Assembly: GCA_913052135.1 (NCBI GenBank)
Contig: CAJXDY010000008.1
Span: forward strand, 1-64,000
Reading direction: 5' to 3'
Source of the DNA: UBA8106 sp913052135
GTDB lineage: Bacteria; Acidobacteriota; Vicinamibacteria; Vicinamibacterales; UBA823
Length of the DNA: 64,000 bases
Position 1 is the first letter of the stretch. Every line of letters begins with the position of its first letter. Made by a program: the position numbers and the translations under genes. The notes beneath the pieces are model-generated. The model made no database searches and had not been told where the DNA came from. It was given only the letters and a program-made list of their open reading frames with translations. This document shows, piece after piece, positions 34,861 to 43,446 of the stretch.

Positions 34861-36541
34861 TACGTTGCTCAATTGCGCACTCTGGGTGCGCATGCAAATC
34901 CTTTGGTGGACTCATTGGCGACCGTTCGTGCACGCGGCCAAACATCCGGGACAGATTCAGCGTGCGTTGTTACAGCAACTCTTGCGTCGTAACACTACGA
35001 CGCGATTTGGGCGTGAGCATCGCCTAAACACAGTGAGCAACTACGATGACTTTATCGGCGCAGTTCCGGTGCAAACTTATGAGACCCTGCGTCCCTATAT
35101 TGAGGACCAAGAGCAGACTGGCGAACCGGCGCTTAACATTGCGCAGCCGGTTATGTACGCGAAGACGAGTGGAACGACTGGGCAAGCGAAGTTGATTCCG
35201 ATTCTTCCGGCGACCCTCCAGGAACATAAGCGGAGCCAAGCCATCCAATCGTACGTGCAGTTTACGACCGAGCCGCGTGCCTACTATGGACGCTGTGTCG
35301 CAATCGTCAGTCCAGCTGAAGAAGGAACGCTCGACACTGGCACACCGTATGGCTCTACCTCGGGGTTCATGTACCAGAACATGCCAAGACTAGCCAAGGT
35401 GAAGTACGTGTTGCCGTATCAGGTGTTTGAAATCGAAGACTATGATCTCAAGTATCTTCTTATTTTACGACTTGGTGTTGCATACCGTGACGTGACGCAT
35501 CTCGCGTGCGCGAATCCATCTACCTTAGTTAAGCTGCTCGCTGTTCTTGCAGCCAATCGCACCTCATTGTTGCGCGACATCACGCAGCAAACGTTTTCTC
35601 GGATCGACGAGCTGCCGGTCGACGTGCAGGCGGTCATTCGTCCACAGTTGTCGTGTACGCCGCGTCGCGTCACCGAACTGCAGACGATTCTCACGTTGCC
35701 GCAGCCGACATTCGCCGATCTTTGGCCCGAGTTGCAGATGGTGTCTACGTGGACTGGGGGAAGTTGTGGTATTCCGCTGGCACGTGTGCGTCCAACCCTC
35801 CCACCGACTGCACGCGTGGCCGAGTTGGGTTATTTAGCGAGTGAACTCCGAGGGACACTGATGGTTGACTTAAAGCGGAACATTGGCATTCCGACCATCC
35901 ATGAAAACTTTTTCGAGTTTGTCGAACGTGAGGATTGGGATGCAGGCCGTCAGGCGTTCCTTACGATTGATCAACTCACCGAGGGCAAGGAGTACTATAT
36001 TTTTCCGACGACCGGGGCTGGCCTCTATCGCTATTTCATGAATGATATCGTGCGCGTCACCGGGTTGTTTTACAACACGCCGACGATTGAGTTTGTGCAA
36101 AAAGGGAAGGGCGTAACAAATATTACCGGGGAAAAACTGTATGAAAGTCAGGTGATTGCTGCAGTACGAACCGCTGAAGATGCTACCGGATTCGTATCGG
36201 GATTTTTTCTTATGTTCGCCGATGCTGTCCAAGAACGCTATCGTCTCGTGGTGGAATGTGCCACGCCGACGGACAGCTGGGTACAGCAAACAGTTGAGTC
36301 GGTTGAACGGCACCTTATGGCCGGCAACGTCGAATATGCAGCCAAGCGGGCGAGTGGACGCCTACAGCCACTGGAATTGCTTCCGGTCCGCTCCGGAACG
36401 GGCGACGCTTATAAGCAGCACTGTCTCCAGCAGGGACAACGGGAAGGGCAATTTAAACTGATCGCTCTCCAGTATCAAGCGGACTGCCCGTTTCCTTTCG
36501 CTGAGTTCCGGGCGGACCTTACTACACCCTCGGTAGACTAG
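34850..36541 (+). CDS. GH3-family (auxin-responsive GH3-like) acyl-adenylating ligase
   Basis: A 563-residue protein of the GH3 acyl-acid-amido synthetase family, not glycoside hydrolase family 3. ATP-binding motif YAKTSGTTGQAKLIP at 103-117, GSTSGFMYQN near 164, NIGIPTIHENFFEF near 344, FPTTGAGLYRY near 384 and TGEKLYESQV near 426. Plant GH3 enzymes adenylate a carboxylic acid and join it to an amino acid. Bacterial members are mostly uncharacterised. It starts 11 bp inside the fatty-acid-hydroxylase-like gene and ends 2 bp before the enolase-superfamily gene, so all three are probably translated from one message. Confidence 0.92.
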   Translation: MIANTLLNCALWVRMQILWWTHWRPFVHAAKHPGQIQRALLQQLLRRNTTTRFGREHRLNTVSNYDDFIGAVPVQTYETLRPYIEDQEQTGEPALNIAQPVMYAKTSGTTGQAKLIPILPATLQEHKRSQAIQSYVQFTTEPRAYYGRCVAIVSPAEEGTLDTGTPYGSTSGFMYQNMPRLAKVKYVLPYQVFEIEDYDLKYLLILRLGVAYRDVTHLACANPSTLVKLLAVLAANRTSLLRDITQQTFSRIDELPVDVQAVIRPQLSCTPRRVTELQTILTLPQPTFADLWPELQMVSTWTGGSCGIPLARVRPTLPPTARVAELGYLASELRGTLMVDLKRNIGIPTIHENFFEFVEREDWDAGRQAFLTIDQLTEGKEYYIFPTTGAGLYRYFMNDIVRVTGLFYNTPTIEFVQKGKGVTNITGEKLYESQVIAAVRTAEDATGFVSGFFLMFADAVQERYRLVVECATPTDSWVQQTVESVERHLMAGNVEYAAKRASGRLQPLELLPVRSGTGDAYKQHCLQQGQREGQFKLIALQYQADCPFPFAEFRADLTTPSVD

Positions 36542-36543
36542 TT

Positions 36544-37668
36544 ATGCACCTTGCTCTCTTTCGAGTCGAGATTCCCTTTACGACGACCTTTACCCATAAG
36601 TCGGCTAGCCGTGCTGCGACCCAGAGCGTCTGGGTGGTCGCGCAGACTGGGCAGGTCATTGGCGTGGGCGAAGGGTGTCCTCGTGAGTACGTCACGGGAG
36701 AAAGTCTCGTGTCGGCGCAAGCATTTTTCGAGGAACATCGGGAGTCCCTCTGTCGCACGGTACAGTCCGTTGCGAACTTGCGTACCTGGGTGGACACCCA
36801 TACGGCAATCATTGATGTGAACCCGGCAGCCTGGTGTGCGATGGAATTGGCGATGCTGGAAATGTTTGCGCGACGCGAGGGGGTACCAGTCGAGCGCGTG
36901 CTGGACTTGCCGACTACGACAGGGGCCTTTACGTATTCGGCGATCGTGAGCGACAGCGAGACCGAACAGTTTCGGAGGACGGTGGCACAGTATCGGGCGA
37001 TGGGGTTCGTCGATTTTAAATTAAAACTGTCTGACGATTTGAATCACAACCACGAGAAGATTAAGAGTATGCGTACGGAGCATGAACAAACACCACTCCG
37101 GATTCGAGTTGATGCGAACAACCTTTGGGATGATGTCGACACGGCGGTACGAGATCTGAGAGAGTTGGCATGGGATTTCGTCGGGATTGAGGAACCATTG
37201 TCGCCGAACGCCTTTGACGGCATGCGCGAGGTATCGGAGTGTATGGGCTCCCCGATCATTCTGGACGAAAGCTTTCTGCGGGTCGACCAGGTCGCGGCAC
37301 TTGCTCGGGATGCGGAGCGCTGGATCATCAATGTGCGTGTGTCCAAGATGGGTGGGCTGTTCCGGTCACTGGCAGTTGTTCAAGCCGCAGGCCAGGCCGG
37401 CATTCCTGTGATCGTGGGTGCGCAGGTTGGCGAGACAAGCGTGTTGACACGAGCTGCGCTGATTGTGGCGCGAGCAGCTGGGACCAATCTCGTGGCGCAA
37501 GAAGGAGCCTTCGGTACGCATCTGCTTCAGACGGACGTAGCGAACCCAGTCCTTATGTTTGGTGCAGGCGGTATCCTCAAGGCTGACGAGTATGCTTTAG
37601 CTACCGCCAGCGGGTGGGGACTCACGTTGTGGCCGACACAAGACTTTGCCGTGAGTTTGTCTGAATGA
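36544..37668 (+). CDS. Enolase-superfamily enzyme, muconate cycloisomerase/dipeptide epimerase subgroup
   Basis: A 374-residue protein. The N-terminal capping domain (1-115) is followed by a TIM barrel with the subgroup signatures: KLKL with Lys159 and Lys161 on strand 2, metal ligands Asp190 (RVDANN), Glu216 (GIEEPL) and Asp241 (ILDES), and Lys268 in NVRVSKMGG on strand 6. A Lys-Lys pair is typical of N-acylamino-acid racemase, o-succinylbenzoate synthase, dipeptide epimerase and muconate cycloisomerase. Next to an amide-forming GH3 ligase, racemising or epimerising an N-acyl-amino-acid is the most attractive guess. Its stop TGA overlaps the next ATG. Confidence 0.9.
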   Translation: MHLALFRVEIPFTTTFTHKSASRAATQSVWVVAQTGQVIGVGEGCPREYVTGESLVSAQAFFEEHRESLCRTVQSVANLRTWVDTHTAIIDVNPAAWCAMELAMLEMFARREGVPVERVLDLPTTTGAFTYSAIVSDSETEQFRRTVAQYRAMGFVDFKLKLSDDLNHNHEKIKSMRTEHEQTPLRIRVDANNLWDDVDTAVRDLRELAWDFVGIEEPLSPNAFDGMREVSECMGSPIILDESFLRVDQVAALARDAERWIINVRVSKMGGLFRSLAVVQAAGQAGIPVIVGAQVGETSVLTRAALIVARAAGTNLVAQEGAFGTHLLQTDVANPVLMFGAGGILKADEYALATASGWGLTLWPTQDFAVSLSE

Positions 37669-37832
37669 CCAACTCACACGACCCCTGGAGTCATCTTGAA
37701 ATCCTTGAATGCCAGCGGTACAGTGCTGAGTGGTCATCGTGGCCGGAGAGCATTGTGCCAACACTGGCTGAACAGTCGCGTAACATTCGAGCAGCATTCC
37801 CAGTCAAGTGGGTCGGAGTCTGGACGAGATAG
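37665..37832 (+). CDS. 55-codon ORF translationally coupled on both sides
   Basis: This 55-residue ORF starts with the ATG inside the ATGA overlap at the end of the enolase-superfamily gene. It ends with the TAG at 37830-37832, whose last base begins the GTG of the next gene. It begins MTNSHDPWSHLEILECQRYSA and ends KWVGVWTR; it is tryptophan-rich with no signal or membrane segment. It fills exactly what would otherwise be a 163-bp gap in a cluster with no gaps, which argues that it is translated. No family is recognised, and a pure coupling leader is also possible. Confidence 0.5.
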   Translation: MTNSHDPWSHLEILECQRYSAEWSSWPESIVPTLAEQSRNIRAAFPVKWVGVWTR

Positions 37833-39793
37833 TGACGGACTGGCACTGGCCCGGATGGATACGTTTCGGTGGGTTCGTCGTGTTGGCGGGTGTTTCCGCG
37901 TTCACCCTGTACGCACGGACCTACCAAACCTTTGATCGGGTTCGGGTGCCAGTCATCACCGGTGAGCAGCAGCCGGTCGATGGCCTCTTAACTGTACCGC
38001 TTCCAGAGGTCCCAGACCTCGCCGGCCGGCCCACGGCAATCATTGTTAAATTACTGAACGCGGCGCGTTCAAGTCGCACCATCACGATTACTTTCAATGA
38101 TACAGAACCGACGCACGTTGATCTTCGACCAGCGGAGACACGACGGATTGATCTCATGGTGCCCACGGGTGTCCAGCCGGGCGACATACTTGAGTTGCGT
38201 GGTGATGGGTCAGGTTGGGCGCTGTCCTCCTTGGAAATCGGGACCGCGCATGGATTTTCCCACGGCCTGTTCAGCCTAGTCATTGTGCCGGGGATCGTGA
38301 ATGACTACGAATCCGTTTCCGCAGTGGGAGCGGTGGGGTTGTTTGTGGTATTGCTGGTCTTGTCGTGTGCACTGTTCCGCTTCGAGACGCATGCTTTGGT
38401 TCGACGCATTGAAACGAGTCTGATCAGTATCATCGGCGGCTTCTTCTGTCTCACCTGGCTTATCCCGACTGTGTCACCGTACAAGGTCCTGCTTTCGTGG
38501 AGTGCGTTGACCATCTGTTTGGGTGTTTTGTATATACCGGTCGTGATCCCGAGCGTGCGGGGACTGTGGCGCGGGTGCGTGAGACTGTGGCAGATCAAAC
38601 TCGAGTTTTATTCTGCCAGGAAAAGGAGCCTGACACGGATTGGGCTCAGGACACTCTGTGGTGGCTTGGTTGCACTCTTTCTTGTTTCGATGAGTGGCTT
38701 TTACGCAAGCGAGACTGGGTTTACTTCCCTCATCTTGTTTGGAGAGCGATACGAGGCACAGGCATTACCAACGGTGCAAGCCTTGCCGCACTTTGTGGAC
38801 TCATCGCCGGGTTACGATGGACAGTTTTATGCGCAGTTAGCCTTGGACCCGTTCTTCCAAGATCCGCTCATTGAACACGCGATCGACACTTTTTCGTATC
38901 GTGCGCCCCGCATTCTCTTTTCCTGGACCGCGTTTCTCTTGGGTATGGGTCAACCGTCGTTGATTTTGCAAGCCTATGCGATTCAGAACATCCTGTGCTG
39001 GTTCATCTTGGCGTGGTTGCTGCTGCGGTGGGTGCCGCCGGCCACTTTTACCAATTTATTACTGTGGACTGGTTGTCTCTTTGGGTACGGGTTGATTTCG
39101 TCAGTGCGGCTTTCACTGTTAGCCGGCCCCAGTTTGTTGCTCTTGGTGTTGGCGATGATAGCGCTTGAGCGGGGCCGGCCATGGATGGCCACGGCCGTCC
39201 TCGGGCTGGCGGGCCTTGGACGAGAAACGAATTTGCTGGCCGGCGTCGCAGTGCTTCCTCGCACCTGGCGGGTGTTTCGATTGCACGATCTTCTCGTGCC
39301 GGTCACTCGTGGCGTCGTGGTGGCAATGCCGTTCGCGCTGTGGCTCGCGTACCTTTACTGGTCCGACTACGGGGTAGTGCTTTCGTCGGGAGAGCACAAC
39401 CTCGCGGCGCCCTTGTCGGCGCTCATCACTAAGTGGCGCGTGACGCTGTCGGAACTCTGGTTCAATCCCTGGGGGAAAACGTTTGCCCGATTTAGTTTTC
39501 TTACATTACTCAGCTTAACGCTCCAAGCAATCTTTCTCGTCTGGCAGCGCGATTGGACGTCACCGTGGTGGCGTGTGGGCATTGCATATGTGGGTCTGAT
39601 GTGCATTTTGGGTCCAGCCGTGTGGGACGGTCATCAATTTGCGGCGAGTCGTGTGTTGTTACCAATGACTGTCGCTTTTAATGTGCAACTCGCGCGTATG
39701 GGAGGTTTCTGGCCGTTGGCCATCCTTGGCAATGTGTCCGTGGTGGCGGGGTTGGAAACGCTTCGGGTGCCGTGGCTATGGCACTATCTCTGA
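37832..39793 (+). CDS. GT-C-like polytopic membrane protein with N-terminal periplasmic domain
   Basis: A 653-residue protein. The start is set at the GTG at 37832 overlapping the previous stop (TAGTG); GTG 37808 is the alternative. One N-terminal membrane segment (GFVVLAGVSAFTLYA) precedes a periplasmic beta domain (about 35-150). Eight or more membrane segments follow (VSAVGAVGLFVVLLVLSCAL, LISIIGGFFCLTWLIPTV, and the run from LILQAYAIQNILCWFILAW to the end). The loop SPGYDGQFYAQLALDPFFQD is rich in acidic residues, like the first luminal loop of GT-C glycosyltransferases. It may transfer or export a group onto the product of the cluster. Family placement is tentative. Confidence 0.75.
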   Translation: MTDWHWPGWIRFGGFVVLAGVSAFTLYARTYQTFDRVRVPVITGEQQPVDGLLTVPLPEVPDLAGRPTAIIVKLLNAARSSRTITITFNDTEPTHVDLRPAETRRIDLMVPTGVQPGDILELRGDGSGWALSSLEIGTAHGFSHGLFSLVIVPGIVNDYESVSAVGAVGLFVVLLVLSCALFRFETHALVRRIETSLISIIGGFFCLTWLIPTVSPYKVLLSWSALTICLGVLYIPVVIPSVRGLWRGCVRLWQIKLEFYSARKRSLTRIGLRTLCGGLVALFLVSMSGFYASETGFTSLILFGERYEAQALPTVQALPHFVDSSPGYDGQFYAQLALDPFFQDPLIEHAIDTFSYRAPRILFSWTAFLLGMGQPSLILQAYAIQNILCWFILAWLLLRWVPPATFTNLLLWTGCLFGYGLISSVRLSLLAGPSLLLLVLAMIALERGRPWMATAVLGLAGLGRETNLLAGVAVLPRTWRVFRLHDLLVPVTRGVVVAMPFALWLAYLYWSDYGVVLSSGEHNLAAPLSALITKWRVTLSELWFNPWGKTFARFSFLTLLSLTLQAIFLVWQRDWTSPWWRVGIAYVGLMCILGPAVWDGHQFAASRVLLPMTVAFNVQLARMGGFWPLAILGNVSVVAGLETLRVPWLWHYL

Positions 39794-39855
39794 GCAGTGA
39801 GGTGCGCTAGTATCAGACCGGCACGCGGCATGATTCCAAGGAGGCTGTTCTACTG

Positions 39856-40740
39856 ATGACGACGAAACAGAATATTGACCCTCGAATCTTTGACCTCTAT
39901 GACGAGTATTGCCATGGGCGCATCGACCGGCGCGAATTTCTTCATCGCGCGGCGGTGATGACTATTGGTGGTGTATCTGCGCTCTGGATGGCGGAAGCCT
40001 TACTCCCGCGGTATGCCGAAGCGCAGACGATTTCGTTTACTGACTCGCGGATGAAGGGAACCTACGTTGAGTATCCGTCGCCCGGTGGCACTTCGGGCAC
40101 GATGCGGGGGTATTTAGTACAGCCGACGAGTGAGGGACCGCATCCGGCTGTCATGGTTATTCATGAGAACCGTGGTCTGAATCCGCACATCGAAGACGTT
40201 GCCCGTCGTGCAGCGGTGGCTGGTTTTCTTGCGCTTGCGCCAGACGGCTTGTCGCCCGTCGGAGGATATCCTGGCAATGATGATGATGGGCGGACATTAC
40301 AGCGAAGTCTCGACCCGGCACGACTGGATCAGGACATGGTGAACAGTGCACGGTATCTCAAGGACCACGAACTGTCTACGGGACGACTTGGGGCGACCGG
40401 CTTTTGCTGGGGTGGCGGCATGACGAACCGCCTCGCGGTGACCCTGGGTCGTGACTTGGCCGCTGGCGTGCCGTTCTATGGAGCCTCTGCGTCGAGTGAT
40501 GAGGTGGCGAAGATCACCGCGGCCCTGATGATCATTTATGCTGGCACTGATCCTCGGATCAATGCGATGTGGCCCGAGTATGAAGCCGCCCTGAAGGCGG
40601 CCGGGGTGTCCTACGAGATGCATATGTTTGAAGGAACCCTGCACGGCTTTCATAATAATTCCACACCGCGCTATAACGAAGCAGCCGCAGCACTGGCGTG
40701 GAATCGCACCATCGGCTTCTTTCGGAAGCACTTGGTTTAG
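39856..40740 (+). CDS. Exported dienelactone-hydrolase-family protein
   Basis: A 294-residue protein. Residues 20-50 form a Tat-like leader (IDRREFLHRAAVMTIGGVSALWMAE) set behind a short polar extension. A DLH-type alpha/beta hydrolase follows: HPAVMVIHENRGLNPHIEDVARR, nucleophile elbow GFCWGGG with Cys184, acid in IYAGTDPRIN and histidine in EGTLHGFHNNS. The Cys nucleophile and the Glu in IHENRG are DLH hallmarks. Many such proteins hydrolyse esters other than dienelactone. It is separated by 62 bp from the GT-C-like gene and could be the last gene of that transcript. Confidence 0.92.
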   Translation: MTTKQNIDPRIFDLYDEYCHGRIDRREFLHRAAVMTIGGVSALWMAEALLPRYAEAQTISFTDSRMKGTYVEYPSPGGTSGTMRGYLVQPTSEGPHPAVMVIHENRGLNPHIEDVARRAAVAGFLALAPDGLSPVGGYPGNDDDGRTLQRSLDPARLDQDMVNSARYLKDHELSTGRLGATGFCWGGGMTNRLAVTLGRDLAAGVPFYGASASSDEVAKITAALMIIYAGTDPRINAMWPEYEAALKAAGVSYEMHMFEGTLHGFHNNSTPRYNEAAAALAWNRTIGFFRKHLV

Positions 40741-40780
40741 ATTTACGAAGAGTAGCTATATCGGACGACATGACCACTTC

Positions 40781-40804
40781 AAAATGTGTCGAGTTGCACA
40801 TTTT
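40781..40804. terminator. Bidirectional terminator hairpin between convergent genes
   Basis: AAAATGTG and CACATTTT form a perfect 8-bp stem with an 8-nt loop (TCGAGTTG), between the stop of the DLH-family gene (+) and the stop of a sulfatase gene (-). The A and T runs at the base of the stem give each strand a short U-rich end, so it can terminate transcription both ways. Confidence 0.55.
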
Positions 40805-40856
40805 CCTGCTGCAAGGTTCCATAGGAAAATAAATAGTCCAGACTCGTCACAACTCC

Positions 40857-42353
40857 CTATCGATAGTCCGCGCCAGTCAAACTGTTTAACGTGGAGGACT
40901 GCCATTCGCGGAGCTGCTTCGCCAACGCGATTACGATGGCCGGTTCATCTGCAGCTAGGTTGTGTGTCTCTGCCGGATCGTCGCCGAGGTGAAATAGTTC
41001 CATGTCCGAGTCTGTGGCGCCATTGATGACGAGTTTGTAGTGGTGATCGAGGATGACGCGTGAACCCAGAAAGTCGTGTGTCTCGATCGTCCGGTAGTGA
41101 ATGTTTTGAAAGTTGCGGGTCGAAATACCATTCATGAGTTTGACTAACGGTGTGGTTCCAACCTGGAGGTCGGGGTTAATGTACGGGTCACGCGTCCGGT
41201 CGTTGAGGCTGTCACTATTGAAACTCCAAAAGAACAGCGGCGATGGCCTCGCGGTCATCGTGCCGTTGATCAACGGCATAAGATTGATGCCATCCAAGGG
41301 GCGTTCCGGTATTGCTTGGCCTGCGATCGCAGCAAGGGTCGGTAAGATATCGCTGGTGATGGTCGGGAGTTGGGTGCTGCGCGGTGTGGAGATGTGCGCC
41401 GGCCATTCAATGACACCCGGTACGCGAATTCCACCGTCGTATAGGGTGCCTTTCAGCCCTCGCAACGGCGTGTCCGCGAGACCGCTCGGTGGCGTCCCAT
41501 TGTCGCTGTTGTACCAGAGTAAAGTGTTCTCTCGCAGACCGGTTCGTTCGAGATACTCGCGCAGCGTCCCAATGGCGCGATCCATCGCCGTGATTTCGGC
41601 GTAGCGCTCACGTAATACCTCACGCAACGGCCGTTGAATTTGGGTGCCCGTCTCGTTCGATGTCAATGACACAACCTGCGCTGCGTAACGAGTCGGCAGA
41701 TCATCATACAGAGCAAGGTCTTGCGGTAAACCACTGTATGGCTCATGCGGTGAGCCGAACCAGACCACCGCGAGGAACGGCGTGCCGTGTTGCGTTGACT
41801 TCTTAATAAAGCGAATAGTTTCGTCGATTAGAACGCCTGAACTCTCCCCGTCAAGACGGGTAGGTGGTCCGCCATTTCGTGACAGGACCGGATTCAGTTC
41901 AAAAAAATTGTCATGCGATAACCATTCATCAAATCCCATCGCCCCAGGGCTTGTGGGTGACGTGGCCTTGACGGGTCCGACGTGCCACTTGCCAAAATGC
42001 CCCGTGGTGTACCCGGCCTCGCGTAATAGATGGGCGATGGTGATTTCTTCTGGACGGATCGACCAGTTTGGTGCAAACGTGCCGTACCGAATTGGGTGAC
42101 GTCCCGTCAAGACACTCCCGCGAGTGGGGGAACAGTTCGGATGTGCGGCATAGAACCGATCAAGGCGTAATCCAGTCGCCGCCATTTCATCAAGGACGGG
42201 TGTCTGCACATAGGGATGTCCGTTGTAACCCGTCTCTTCCCAGCCATGGTCGTCACCCATGAGCAGAATGATGTTTGGGCGGTCCTCTGCCTGCGCCGCT
42301 GTTAGGTTGATAAACACGGTGGCGCAACAGGAGATAATAAGTTGTCGGGTCAT
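40857..42353 (-). CDS. Sulfatase (Cys type), second of three
   Basis: A 498-residue protein with a signal peptide (to TAAQA). NIILLMGDDHGWEETGYNG carries metal-binding Asp residues; the formylglycine motif CSPTR begins at Cys74. GHFGKWHVGP near 116 and WYNSDNGTPP near 281 are further active-site segments. It resembles N-acetylgalactosamine- and arylsulfatases that act on sulfated polysaccharides. It stands opposite the neighbouring genes and shares a convergent terminator with the DLH-family gene. Confidence 0.93.
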   Translation of the reverse strand: MTRQLIISCCATVFINLTAAQAEDRPNIILLMGDDHGWEETGYNGHPYVQTPVLDEMAATGLRLDRFYAAHPNCSPTRGSVLTGRHPIRYGTFAPNWSIRPEEITIAHLLREAGYTTGHFGKWHVGPVKATSPTSPGAMGFDEWLSHDNFFELNPVLSRNGGPPTRLDGESSGVLIDETIRFIKKSTQHGTPFLAVVWFGSPHEPYSGLPQDLALYDDLPTRYAAQVVSLTSNETGTQIQRPLREVLRERYAEITAMDRAIGTLREYLERTGLRENTLLWYNSDNGTPPSGLADTPLRGLKGTLYDGGIRVPGVIEWPAHISTPRSTQLPTITSDILPTLAAIAGQAIPERPLDGINLMPLINGTMTARPSPLFFWSFNSDSLNDRTRDPYINPDLQVGTTPLVKLMNGISTRNFQNIHYRTIETHDFLGSRVILDHHYKLVINGATDSDMELFHLGDDPAETHNLAADEPAIVIALAKQLREWQSSTLNSLTGADYR

Positions 42354-42458
42354 GGTTTTAGTCTATATTAATCATCGCATTACACGTCCAGTGGCAGGAG
42401 ATGCAGGTTGAGTTGGAGTGTGATGCTCGGAGAACCATATTCTGAATTGGAGGAAGAG

Positions 42459-42989
42459 ATGCGTCTAGACCGAAACATGTGTGGGGGAGTGCTGGCGGTT
42501 GTTGTTTTACTGCTGGCCTCGTGTACAGCTGGGGATGTGACTGAGTCCACGACCGATGAAACCGCGCCGCCAGTGGTTGCGGAAGTGGCGTTTGACCATG
42601 CGGCTCTGATGGGCAACTTTGTACGCGAGTTTAACGCGGACAACCCTGAGGCCCTTGCAAATCTTTTCACCGATGATGGCTGTCGGATGCCTCCGAACCA
42701 ACCAATCGTTGAAGGGAGAGCAATGCTGCTGGCACAGCTTGAGGCTGCGACCAGTATGACTACCGGAGAACTGAAGCTCACCCTGACCTCATCCGAGTCC
42801 AGTGGTGAGTTGGCACATGGGACCGGGACCTTCGAACGTCTCGCCGCCGACGGATCAACGATGGAATTCGGGAAGTGGATGGGCACGTACAAGCTCGTGG
42901 ACGGCGTGTGGAAAATGCACTGCGACATTTGGAACACCAATCCATCGCCTTCAGATGAGTCTCAGGAGTCTGATGACGAGTCCTCCTGA
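42459..42989 (+). CDS. NTF2-like (DUF4440/SnoaL-type) lipoprotein
   Basis: A 176-residue protein. The ATG at 42459 has GGAGGAAG just upstream; an earlier start at 42408 is disfavoured. Lipobox LLASC places the acylated Cys at 22. An NTF2-like cone domain follows: LMGNFVREFNADNPEALANLFTDDG, EGRAMLLAQLEAA and GKWMGTYKLVDGVWKMHCDIWN. The C-terminus is an acidic Ser/Glu/Asp tail (SDESQESDDESS). DUF4440/SnoaL-type domains can be binding proteins or isomerases; no catalytic residues are evident. The last 17 bases overlap the next gene. Confidence 0.85.
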   Translation: MRLDRNMCGGVLAVVVLLLASCTAGDVTESTTDETAPPVVAEVAFDHAALMGNFVREFNADNPEALANLFTDDGCRMPPNQPIVEGRAMLLAQLEAATSMTTGELKLTLTSSESSGELAHGTGTFERLAADGSTMEFGKWMGTYKLVDGVWKMHCDIWNTNPSPSDESQESDDESS

Positions 42990-43446
42990 AGAAGTTGCTA
43001 CCACCTCGAAAGAACTGGCAGTGACCCTTCCATCTGCCGAAGGGCTGGAACAATTCGTCCGACGCTATTGGGAAATGCGCGACAAGCTTGACTCGATGCT
43101 TCAAAACCAAATCATCGAGATTCGTGGTAAGAAGTTTCGGTGTAAGGGGTTTTGGCGTGCCATTGCTCAAGGTTTTAAACTTGATCTGACGTGTCTCAAG
43201 GAAGAACGCTACGACCGCGATGGCGACTGGGGCTACATTGTGACCTACCGCGTGACTGACCCGACCACGGGGCGGTCCGTCGATGGCGATGGCGCATGTG
43301 CAGTCTCAGAGCCATCAAAACGTGGCCCAATGGGCACGGAACACAATGTTCGGTCCCATGCTCACACACGGGCGAAGAATCGGGCCATCGCTGATATGGT
43401 GGCGTTTGGGGAAGTCACGGCAGATGAAGTACTGGGGACGGAATAG
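42973..43446 (+). CDS. Small cytoplasmic protein, possible DNA-annealing-like domain
   Basis: A 157-residue protein. The ATG at 42973 follows AGGAG by 5 nt and overlaps the previous gene. Helical N-terminus (LEQFVRRYWEMRDKLDSMLQ), then IIEIRGKKFRCKGFWRAIAQGFKLDL, a strand-rich middle (YIVTYRVTDPTTGRSVDGDGACAVSE) and a conserved-looking end, EHNVRSHAHTRAKNRAIADM followed by VAFGEVTADEV. That end resembles the closing helix of Rad52/RecT-like single-strand-annealing proteins encoded by phages and some bacteria. The match is from memory of motif shape only. It has no signal peptide, unlike its neighbours. Confidence 0.55.
   Translation: MTSPPEEVATTSKELAVTLPSAEGLEQFVRRYWEMRDKLDSMLQNQIIEIRGKKFRCKGFWRAIAQGFKLDLTCLKEERYDRDGDWGYIVTYRVTDPTTGRSVDGDGACAVSEPSKRGPMGTEHNVRSHAHTRAKNRAIADMVAFGEVTADEVLGTE

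Noticed and set aside
34850..36541. Calling this gene a glycoside hydrolase family 3 enzyme
   Set aside because: GH3 here refers to the auxin-responsive acyl-amido synthetase family, with a TSGTTG ATP motif and no glycosidase signature.
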